Shown one piece after another: positions 1 through 4,803 of a stretch of 5,272 nt of DNA. Positions within the stretch are counted from its first letter, which is position 1; every line of letters begins with the position of its first letter. The translations under genes were made by a program, and so were the position numbers. Below the pieces are notes generated by a model. That model saw nothing but the letters and a program-made list of their open reading frames with translations, did not search any database and was not told the origin of the DNA. Origin of the DNA: Clostridium sp. UBA1056 (GTDB taxonomy: Bacteria; Bacillota; Clostridia; Clostridiales; Clostridiaceae); contig DCDL01000004.1 in the NCBI GenBank assembly GCA_002316385.1, forward strand, positions 282,786 to 288,057, written 5' to 3'.

Positions 1-52
1 TAACTCAAAATATACTTCCCATCTTTGACTTATTATTTATTTTCAGATGCCT
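1..52 (-). repeat. Left copy of a short flanking repeat
   Basis: Read on the minus strand this stretch contains AGGCATCT (52 to 45), an AT-rich core with AAAATAA, then TAAGTCA (32 to 26). The same three blocks occur in the same order on the plus strand at 5241-5266. CATCT at 20-24 can pair with AGATG at 45-49, so the copy can form a small stem-loop. It probably runs past the left edge. It lies just beyond the end of the small membrane gene and does not look coding. The matching is seen directly; that it is a dispersed genomic element is inferred. The rest of 53-91 shows no clear terminator. Confidence 0.55.
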
Positions 53-91
53 CAGTTTAATGCAATTTCTAATTAAAGATAGTTTTTAACC

Positions 92-349
92 TTAAGATAT
101 CCTCTTTATATCGTTCTTTTTGAATTTTTGTTTTAAATTTCTTTCATATAAAACAGAAGTTATTACAGAGCTAATTAGCGTCAATGCCGCTATTATAATT
201 AATCCTCTATTATTATCTATAGGACATACTCCTGGAGGCAAAGTAGCTCTTACCTTGTAAATTTGATAATAACCTATGACACCTAAAAGTATTCCCATAT
301 AAAATAGTAGATTAGAAAGCTTATTTAAACTTAATTTTATTTTATTCAT
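92..349 (-). CDS. Small two-helix membrane protein with one exposed cysteine
   Basis: This 85-residue protein is not one I can assign to a named family. Two hydrophobic segments are visible, about 14-31 and 49-67. The N-terminus (KIK, NK) and the C-terminal tail (NLKQKFKKNDIKR) are basic, so both ends should face the cytoplasm and the loop at 32-48 should face outward. That loop holds the only cysteine, Cys42, in the motif LPPGVCPIDNNR, which looks constrained rather than random. The start is supported by AGGAG at 363-359, 9 nt before the ATG. The gene lies 111 nt after hxlR on the same strand and is the last of a redox-themed cluster. A role beside the CcdA/TlpA thiol relay is possible but rests only on position and the lone outer cysteine. 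Coding confidence is good; function is unknown. Confidence 0.8.
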   Translation of the reverse strand: MNKIKLSLNKLSNLLFYMGILLGVIGYYQIYKVRATLPPGVCPIDNNRGLIIIAALTLISSVITSVLYERNLKQKFKKNDIKRIS

Positions 350-382
350 TTTAGCTTTCTCCTTTTTATCTCATATCTAAAC

Positions 383-391
383 ACTATAACA
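383..391 (-). promoter_or_regulatory. Possible extended -10 promoter for the small membrane gene
   Basis: On the minus strand, TGT followed by TATAGT (391 to 383) matches an extended -10 element. The corresponding -35 (TTATAT, 17 bp upstream) is poor. It sits in the gap between hxlR and the small membrane gene, about 34 nt before the ATG, so it could give that gene its own transcript. A weaker alternative pair (TTGAAT at 457-452 and TAGAAC, 17-bp spacer) straddles the end of hxlR. Read-through from hxlR is equally possible because no terminator is visible between the genes. Confidence 0.35.
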
Positions 392-460
392 TGCCAGCCT
401 TACAGATATAAGAGCTAAAATTTTCATAGTTCTACATAAGTTTTACTTTATATTCAAATT

Positions 461-790
461 CTATTTGCAAGGTAAATGTTCTTCACCCCATAAAACCATT
501 TGTTCAATAGTTGGAAGTAAGGATTTTCCCTTAGCTGTAAGATAATAAATTGATTCAACTTGATTATTGTTTACTTCTTTTTCATTATCTATAATTCCAC
601 TGTTTATAAGTAGCTCTAGCTGCTGAGATAACATTTTGGGGCTGCATCCCTTCATACGACGCTTCAATTCTCCAAATCTTTTATGATCTTCTCTCAGTGA
701 CCAAATTATATTAGCTACCCACTTCTTTCCTAAAATATTAGCTAAAGCCTCCACTGGGCAGTGGTATTCTTCATCATTTACTACAAACAT
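461..790 (-). CDS. HxlR-family winged-helix transcriptional regulator
   Basis: This is a 109-residue DNA-binding regulator of the HxlR (MarR-like) family, a usual full length. The hallmark opening CPVEALANILGKKWVANIIW begins at residue 11. The recognition-helix region follows (FGELKRRMKGCSPKMLSQQL, 39-58), and the wing lies at about 71-84, ending IYYLTAKGK. Cysteines are at 11, 49 and 108. In Bacillus relatives, conserved N-terminal cysteines are redox sensors: YodB uses Cys6 with C-terminal cysteines, and HypR forms a Cys14-Cys49' intersubunit disulfide. Thiol or electrophile sensing is therefore likely here but not proven. The start has AAAGGAGAG at 804-796, 5 nt before the ATG. The gene lies 145 nt downstream of tlpA on the same strand, so it may control the ccdA-tlpA cluster, itself and the following membrane gene. 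Family assignment is firm; the signal and targets are inferred. Confidence 0.93.
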   Translation of the reverse strand: MFVVNDEEYHCPVEALANILGKKWVANIIWSLREDHKRFGELKRRMKGCSPKMLSQQLELLINSGIIDNEKEVNNNQVESIYYLTAKGKSLLPTIEQMVLWGEEHLPCK

Positions 791-804
791 AACTTCTCTC
801 CTTT

Positions 805-875
805 AGTATATACCTTTCTTAAAAATCTCTCATATAATTTAAATAAGTATATGCTATTAAGTATCTATTATACCT
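805..875 (-). promoter_or_regulatory. Probable hxlR promoter with repeated GTATA elements
   Basis: A perfect TATAAT lies on the minus strand at 872-867, about 77 nt before the hxlR start, with only a weak -35 (TAGCTA, 17-bp spacer). The leader carries repeats that could be operator half-sites. AGGTATA occurs at 875-869 and again at 815-809. On the plus strand, AAGTAT plus CTATTA occurs twice (845-859 and 859-870). The palindrome GTATATAC at 806-813 sits just upstream of the ribosome binding site. HxlR-family genes are often autoregulated, which would fit. No Rho-independent terminator is visible after tlpA (791-935), so read-through from ccdA-tlpA is possible. Confidence 0.45.
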
Positions 876-935
876 GTATGATTTTTCTTTAGCTACCCCC
901 AATGGATTTTCTTCACTAATTGTTAATGTTATTAT

Positions 936-1526
936 CTATTTCTTAATTCTTGCTATCATATTATTTAAATATTCTTCATTGACTACTCCAATCCTATCTA
1001 TCTCAATAAATCCATCCTTATCAATAAAAACAGTTCTCGGTATACCTGAAATTTTATACTTCATAGCAGCATCTAAATCCTTATCATATAATGTAGTCAT
1101 GTCATATCCATTATCATCCATGAATTTCTTAGCAACTTCTACAGTTTCTTTTTGCTCATCTGTCATATTTACCATTAATATCTTAACATCTTCTCCATAC
1201 TTATCAGCTGCATCTTTGAAGTGAGGCATTTCACTTTTACAATAGTCACACCAACTAGCCCAAAAATTCACTACTACAGGCGTACCCCTATAATCTGATA
1301 GTTTAACTTGGTTTCCTTCCTCATCATATACTGTAAAATCTGGAGCTTCCACCTTTGTGTTATCTGTATTACTTCCTTTATCTTTAGGAATATTTTCAGT
1401 TATTTCTTTATTTTCGTTATCTTTATTTTTTTCATATCTAGATGATAATTCATTATATCCTAAATATACTACTATAAAAAATATAATGAAGCCTATTACC
1501 CATAAAATTATATTTTTATTTTTCAT
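936..1526 (-). CDS. Membrane-anchored TlpA/ResA-type thioredoxin
   Basis: This 196-residue thiol-disulfide oxidoreductase acts on the outer face of the membrane. An uncleaved-looking anchor covers about 6-24, and no lipobox cysteine is present. A charged, Lys/Glu/Asn-rich linker follows (about 28-60), then a TlpA/ResA thioredoxin fold at about 61-196. The fold opens APDFTVYDEEGNQVKLSDYRG. The active site is WCDYC with Cys93 and Cys96, and the cis-proline loop is GIPRTVFID with Pro163. ResA and StoA of Bacillus, about 165-180 residues, are reduced by CcdA and serve cytochrome c maturation and spore cortex formation respectively. No cytochrome maturation gene is visible here, so the substrate is unknown. 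The start is fixed by AGGAGGA at 1537-1531, 4 nt before the ATG. The ccdA stop codon (1538-1536) lies within that binding site, so translation is coupled to ccdA. Confidence 0.93.
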   Translation of the reverse strand: MKNKNIILWVIGFIIFFIVVYLGYNELSSRYEKNKDNENKEITENIPKDKGSNTDNTKVEAPDFTVYDEEGNQVKLSDYRGTPVVVNFWASWCDYCKSEMPHFKDAADKYGEDVKILMVNMTDEQKETVEVAKKFMDDNGYDMTTLYDKDLDAAMKYKISGIPRTVFIDKDGFIEIDRIGVVNEEYLNNMIARIKK

Positions 1527-1535
1527 AACTTCCTC

Positions 1536-2213
1536 CTAAAAACTTAAAATTGAAAGTATTTTATTTAAATGTCCTGTCATCATTGCAATTCCTATTATCA
1601 CAAGAATTATTCCAGAAACTCTATTTATTATTTTATAGTTTCTTTTTATAAAATCTAAAGTTTCTTTTAACTTACCTATCAAAATAGCTGACATAATAAA
1701 AGGTATTCCTAAACCTATGCTATAAACAAATAACATTAAGGCTCCCTTGAAAATATGTTGACTATTAGCAGCGATCATAAGTGCCGAACCTAAAAATGTA
1801 CCTACACAAGGTGTCCATCCAATAGCGAAAACTACTCCAAATAAAATTGAAGATATAAATTTAAGGGAATCTATTTTAACATCCATCTTAAAACTTCTCT
1901 CTAAAAATGAAATTCTAAGAACTCCCATGTAGTTTAGTCCAAATATAACTATTATTCCTCCACCTACTATATTTAGTAGTGTATAGTAATTCCTAATAAA
2001 GCTTCCAAAGGTTCCTGCTAATGTTCCCAGTACAGTAAATACTATTGTAAAACCAATTACAAATCCTACAGCATTTATTAAAGCATTATTTTTACTTTTG
2101 TTCTCTAAATTATTATCTCCAGCAAAATAAGAAATATATATAGGTAGCATTGGCAAAATGCACGGAGATATGAAAGTTATAATTCCTTCTAAAAATAATA
2201 AAATATATTCCAT
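1536..2213 (-). CDS. ccdA: CcdA-family membrane thiol-disulfide transporter
   Basis: This 225-residue integral membrane protein is the usual size for CcdA, the short relative of the DsbD central domain. It takes electrons from cytoplasmic thioredoxin and passes them through a cysteine pair to an extracytoplasmic thioredoxin. About six hydrophobic segments are visible (roughly 3-28, 44-68, 78-97, 119-141, 156-180, 195-213). The two conserved redox motifs are SPCILPMLPIYISYFAG with Cys18 and GWTPCVGTFLGSAL with Cys136, both in membrane segments as the family requires. The start is firm: an in-frame TAG lies two codons upstream, and GAAGGGAG at 2227-2220 serves as the binding site. The gene directly precedes the thioredoxin, its natural partner. 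A 22-codon leader ORF overlaps its first 25 nt. The name ccdA follows family and context. Confidence 0.94.
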   Translation of the reverse strand: MEYILLFLEGIITFISPCILPMLPIYISYFAGDNNLENKSKNNALINAVGFVIGFTIVFTVLGTLAGTFGSFIRNYYTLLNIVGGGIIVIFGLNYMGVLRISFLERSFKMDVKIDSLKFISSILFGVVFAIGWTPCVGTFLGSALMIAANSQHIFKGALMLFVYSIGLGIPFIMSAILIGKLKETLDFIKRNYKIINRVSGIILVIIGIAMMTGHLNKILSILSF

Positions 2214-2257
2214 AACCTACTCCCTTCAATATTATTTGTTTGATACCTAGTTCCCAT
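2189..2257 (-). CDS. Possible 22-codon leader peptide overlapping the ccdA start
   Basis: A minus-strand ATG at 2257 follows GGAGG (2271-2267) at an ideal 9-nt spacing, a stronger site than that of ccdA itself. The frame runs 22 codons and stops at TAG (2191-2189), 25 nt inside ccdA in another frame. An ATG at 2266 is in the same frame but too close to the GGAGG. The peptide starts MGTRYQTNNIEGSR and ends in an aromatic tail (WNIFYYF); it has no cysteine and no recognisable domain. Ribosomes finishing here would stop just past the ccdA start, so coupling or attenuation of ccdA is plausible. It could also be a fortuitous ORF; there is no conservation evidence in the window. Confidence 0.4.
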   Translation of the reverse strand: MGTRYQTNNIEGSRLWNIFYYF

Positions 2258-2266
2258 AGCATTCAT

Positions 2267-2310
2267 CCTCCATAAAGGTTTAAAATAACAATGGCATTGG
2301 TCCTTTAAGG
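2267..2310 (-). promoter_or_regulatory. Possible structured RNA leader before the ccdA leader ORF
   Basis: TAAAGG at 2273-2278 pairs with CCTTTA at 2302-2307, enclosing an 11-bp single-centre palindrome (CAATG-G-CATTG, 2289-2299). CCTTTAAGG at 2302-2310 is also self-complementary. The outer stem ends beside the GGAGG at 2271-2267, so in ccdA mRNA it could affect access to that site. The elements are short and AT-rich; only the complementarity is seen, and any function is inferred. Confidence 0.3.
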
Positions 2311-2326
2311 TATAAATTTAATTAAT

Positions 2327-2362
2327 GGACTTCAGTATGAGATGAATTTCTATCTGAAGTTC
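2327..2362. repeat. 9-bp inverted repeat in the ccdA upstream region
   Basis: GGACTTCAG at 2327-2335 and CTGAAGTTC at 2354-2362 form a 9-bp stem with one G-T pair around an 18-nt loop. No long T run follows in either direction, so it is not a convincing terminator. It lies about 115-150 nt upstream of ccdA and could be an operator or an RNA leader hairpin. Confidence 0.5.
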
Positions 2363-2372
2363 AATTTCACTT

Positions 2373-2403
2373 AGTAATAAATATATCATTATATATTATT
2401 ACT
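2373..2403. repeat. 31-bp near-perfect palindrome
   Basis: AGTAATA (2373-2379) pairs with TATTACT (2397-2403), and ATATAT (2381-2386) pairs with ATATAT (2391-2396). One A is bulged and the loop is CATT, giving 13 pairs. A minus-strand TATAAT (2393-2388) lies inside, so a protein bound here could control ccdA transcription. There is no adjacent T run, which argues against a terminator. The structure is seen; the operator role is inferred. Confidence 0.55.
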
Positions 2404-2408
2404 TTCAA

Positions 2409-2440
2409 TTAGTAACTTTTTAGTAATCTCTTATTATAAT
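2409..2440 (+). promoter_or_regulatory. Possible promoter of the WG-repeat gene with TTAGTAA repeats
   Basis: TATAAT at 2435-2440 is a perfect -10 element, but the best -35 at 17 bp (GTAACT, 2412-2417) is weak. TTAGTAA occurs at 2409 and 2420, exactly 11 bp apart and just upstream of the -10, with a third copy at 2371. One-turn spacing at the -35 position suits an activator or repressor. Transcription from here would begin near 2447 and leave a leader of about 107 nt. A second candidate, TTGAAA at 2494-2499, lacks a good -10. Confidence 0.35.
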
Positions 2441-2478
2441 GCATATAAATCTAATAATTAATTTTTATTTATATGCAT
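2439..2478. repeat. Perfect 12-bp inverted repeat across a likely start site
   Basis: ATGCATATAAAT (2439-2450) and ATTTATATGCAT (2467-2478) are perfect inverse complements separated by 16 nt. The left arm overlaps the last two bases of the TATAAT at 2435-2440 and the probable transcription start. That is a natural position for a repressor operator. No T run follows on either strand. The arms are seen directly; the binding role is inferred. Confidence 0.6.
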
Positions 2479-2553
2479 AACTTTATAAGTTCATTGAAAC
2501 ATATTAAATAGATTTAAATACACTAATATTAAGTAATAAATAGGAGTGTATTT

Positions 2554-4284
2554 ATGAGTGATTTTAAAAAATCTTGTGTAGATTTATATCCTGCTCTAAC
2601 AAATACAAAGAATGGAAGCTTCTATGGATATATTAATTCTGATGGAAAATTTATTATATCACCTACCTTTTCTAGCGCAACAAACTTCAATGAAAATAAA
2701 TTAGCTATTGTTTGTAAATATGACCATTGTGGTGTTATTAATACTAACGGAGAATATGTAGTTCAACCTGTATATGATTCTATAGAACCATTTGTAGAAT
2801 CTAGAGCTGTATATGTACAAGGAGATGTTATGGGAGTTATCGATGAATTTGGAAATACAATTACCAAAAAGCCCTATACCTTTGTAGATAGTTATAGTGA
2901 CTCCTTAGCTCTTGTTAGTACTAAAACCCCCACAGGTGAATATCTTTATGGTTATATAGATAGGGATGGAAATGAAGTTATTCCACCAAATTATGTGGAA
3001 GGTAGCGATTTTAAAAATAATTATGCATTAGTCAAAGACCATAATGGTACCTATAAGGTAATTGATAAAAGAGGATCAGTATTTACCACCTTTCCTTATA
3101 AATTTGTAGATAATTATAATGAAGATGTATTTACTTTTTCTGAAACTCTAGAAGGACTTATAGGATATGTAGACATATATGGTCGTGTTCTTATAAAGCC
3201 TAAATATACCTCTGCCTCTCCTGTAAAGGATGGATATATGGTGGTGAGCGCTTCTCCTAATTCTCTAGGTAACTATGGTGTTATAACTTTATCTGATCAT
3301 ATTGTATATCCCTTTATTTATGATGACATAAGATATGTTGGAGAAAATAGATTTGCCCTCGGTCTTTCTCGTGGAAACAACAATAATATTTTTATGAATA
3401 ATATATACTCATTAGGTAATAACAAAGGTACTACTCTTACAGATTTCAAATTTTTACACATAGAAAATTTTAAAGATGGATTAGCTTCTGCCTACGATAT
3501 TCAAAATAGTTTCTTTATAGAGCCAAATGGTAGAATATCAAGAAATCTGCCTATAGTTAAAGGTAGTGGTACCTTAGATTTTCAATGTAATATAATCTAC
3601 GCTAATATAGATAATATTCCTTATTATATTAGTAAGCAAGGCGATATAATTTATAAACCTAATAATCGAGTTAATTTAAATGATAAATATACTGTGATAC
3701 AGCTTAAGTATAAGCCTAATATAGATTATTTAGTATATTACCCACAAATTCAAGGAGCTACTCCTTCTTCAGTATCAGAAAATATCAATTTAAAACTAAG
3801 AGAACTATCAGCACTTAAAGCTGTCAGTAACAATGCAGTTTTAGATTATAACCTATATGGTAATTTTGAAACTTTGTTCTTTAAAAAGGATTTATATATT
3901 CCTGAAATAAATACCTACAACTATCCCTTTGGTGCTGCTCATGGCTTAACTACTAGAAGTACACCAAATATTAACTTAAAAACTGGTGAGTTTTATTCTA
4001 TCTCTGATTTATTTAGTTGTACTACCAATTGGGTAAATGAATTAAATAGTATTATTAGAAATATGATAAAAACTGACCCTCAATATTCTTATGTATATGA
4101 AGATGGCTTTAAAGGTATTACAAGTAATCAAAACTTTTATGTAGATGAAAATAATCTCTATATATACTTTCCACCTTACGATATAGCACCTTATGTTGCT
4201 GGTTTTGTTACCTTTAAAATTCCTTTTAAAGATATAGATCACCTACTTTGTAAAAAAGGGAGCTTTTATAATTCATTTAATTAG
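2554..4284 (+). CDS. WG-repeat protein with C-terminal DUF3298 domain
   Basis: This 576-residue protein has two parts. Residues 22-262 carry about seven WG-type repeats (for example YGYINSDGKFIISPTF at 24, CGVINTNGEYVVQPVYD at 59, YGYIDRDGNEVIPPNY at 132, IGYVDIYGRVLIKPKY at 203), with more degenerate units to about 370. Residues about 378-563 resemble the DUF4163/DUF3298 region of RsiV and PdaC, with the hallmarks YPFGAAHGLTTRSTPNINLK (457-476), SISDLF (482-487) and YFPPYDIAPYVAGF (538-551). WG repeats are presumed binding scaffolds; the RsiV DUF3298 domain binds lysozyme. Unusually for the domain there is no signal peptide or membrane segment. The start is firm: an in-frame TAA at 2530-2532 precedes it, and AGGAG at 2542-2546 lies 7 nt before the ATG. 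It appears monocistronic. Domain calls are confident; function and location are unknown. Confidence 0.93.
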   Translation: MSDFKKSCVDLYPALTNTKNGSFYGYINSDGKFIISPTFSSATNFNENKLAIVCKYDHCGVINTNGEYVVQPVYDSIEPFVESRAVYVQGDVMGVIDEFGNTITKKPYTFVDSYSDSLALVSTKTPTGEYLYGYIDRDGNEVIPPNYVEGSDFKNNYALVKDHNGTYKVIDKRGSVFTTFPYKFVDNYNEDVFTFSETLEGLIGYVDIYGRVLIKPKYTSASPVKDGYMVVSASPNSLGNYGVITLSDHIVYPFIYDDIRYVGENRFALGLSRGNNNNIFMNNIYSLGNNKGTTLTDFKFLHIENFKDGLASAYDIQNSFFIEPNGRISRNLPIVKGSGTLDFQCNIIYANIDNIPYYISKQGDIIYKPNNRVNLNDKYTVIQLKYKPNIDYLVYYPQIQGATPSSVSENINLKLRELSALKAVSNNAVLDYNLYGNFETLFFKKDLYIPEINTYNYPFGAAHGLTTRSTPNINLKTGEFYSISDLFSCTTNWVNELNSIIRNMIKTDPQYSYVYEDGFKGITSNQNFYVDENNLYIYFPPYDIAPYVAGFVTFKIPFKDIDHLLCKKGSFYNSFN

Positions 4285-4292
4285 CAATAAAT

Positions 4293-4351
4293 AAGGCTAT
4301 CTCTAAAGTATTACTTAAGTTTACCTTATAATACTTTGAGACAGCCTTTTT
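4293..4351 (+). terminator. Long hairpin terminator between convergent genes
   Basis: The arms at 4293-4313 and 4329-4348 pair over 19 positions with one A-C mismatch and one bulged T around a 15-nt loop. TTTTT at 4347-4351 completes a Rho-independent terminator for the WG-repeat gene. On the minus strand the hairpin is followed by TTATTTATT, so it probably also stops transcripts of the convergent MerR gene, which ends at 4378. Confidence 0.9.
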
Positions 4352-4377
4352 AAAGTGTGTTTTTGTCTTAGATTATT

Positions 4378-4803
4378 TTATTTGTTAGTTCCAGTATAGA
4401 TGAATATAGCATCTCTTAAGAAAGCTGCCATCCCTGGTTGCTTTGCATCATAATAAGCAGTAAATCTTTCATCATCTACGTACATTTGTGCAAGACCTGC
4501 ATGAGCTTCCTTACTATAGCTACTCCAATAGTAACTTATCCACTTACGATGTAATTCAGCTGTTTTTTGAGCTAACTCTCCAGATGGATCTCCAGTTTTA
4601 AAAGCTGCCTCTAGAGTACTCATAACCTCTTCTGCTAGATTTGCTACTTCAGCATACTCTTTTTCTGACATTCCCTTTAACTTTGCATTGGATTTATTTA
4701 TTTCTTCTTCACCATATTTTCCACGTATTTCCTTACCATATTTCTTTTCATTTTCATCTATCAGTTTCTGTTTAAATCCTTCAAACTTTTCTTTATTACT
4801 CAT
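4378..4803 (-). CDS. Likely internally initiated free TipAS domain (short form)
   Basis: Codon 114 of the MerR/TipAS gene is ATG (4803-4801), preceded by a perfect AGGAGG (4816-4811) at 7-nt spacing. It falls exactly between the coiled coil and the TipAS domain. The product would be 141 residues beginning MSNKEKFEGFKQKL, with no DNA-binding part. In Streptomyces lividans the tipA gene makes both TipAL and an independently translated 144-residue TipAS, which sequesters drug without binding DNA. The match in position and length suggests the same design here. The binding site is seen directly; use of the start is inferred. Confidence 0.7.
   Translation of the reverse strand: MSNKEKFEGFKQKLIDENEKKYGKEIRGKYGEEEINKSNAKLKGMSEKEYAEVANLAEEVMSTLEAAFKTGDPSGELAQKTAELHRKWISYYWSSYSKEAHAGLAQMYVDDERFTAYYDAKQPGMAAFLRDAIFIYTGTNK

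Larger units (their letters stand above)
2214..2553. other. Divergent intergenic region rich in inverted repeats
   Basis: These 340 bp separate the leftward ccdA and the rightward WG-repeat gene, so they must hold promoters for both. Apart from the leader ORF I see no gene, RNA gene or known riboswitch. Dyad elements occur at 2289-2299, 2327-2362, 2373-2403, 2439-2478 and 2479-2491 (AACTT-TAT-AAGTT). Consensus TATAAT appears on the plus strand at 2435-2440 and on the minus strand at 2393-2388 and 2438-2433, in each case with a poor -35, which suggests regulated or activator-dependent promoters. The high AT content makes chance -10 matches and short palindromes likely. Confidence 0.6.

Noticed and set aside
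979..1224. Plus-strand open frame of 81 codons inside the thioredoxin gene
   Set aside because: It lies fully antisense to a well-supported TlpA/ResA gene and has no family resemblance; it is a shadow frame.
1357..1539. Plus-strand open frame of 60 codons with hydrophobic stretches
   Set aside because: It is antisense to the thioredoxin anchor and linker; the hydrophobic look comes from complementing Lys/Asn/Glu-rich codons.
2327..2362. Terminator for a transcript in the divergent region
   Set aside because: The stem is only 9 bp with an 18-nt loop and no run of T follows on either strand.
2499..2524. Sporulation sigma-E-like promoter for the WG-repeat gene (ACATATT and AATACACT)
   Set aside because: Both boxes resemble the consensus, but the spacer is 11 bp, clearly shorter than the usual length for sigma-E promoters, so the match is probably chance in AT-rich DNA.
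4042..4242. Minus-strand open frame of 66 codons
   Set aside because: It lies inside the DUF3298 part of the WG-repeat gene in antisense, and its Ile/Tyr/Lys-rich composition is just a reading of AT-rich DNA.
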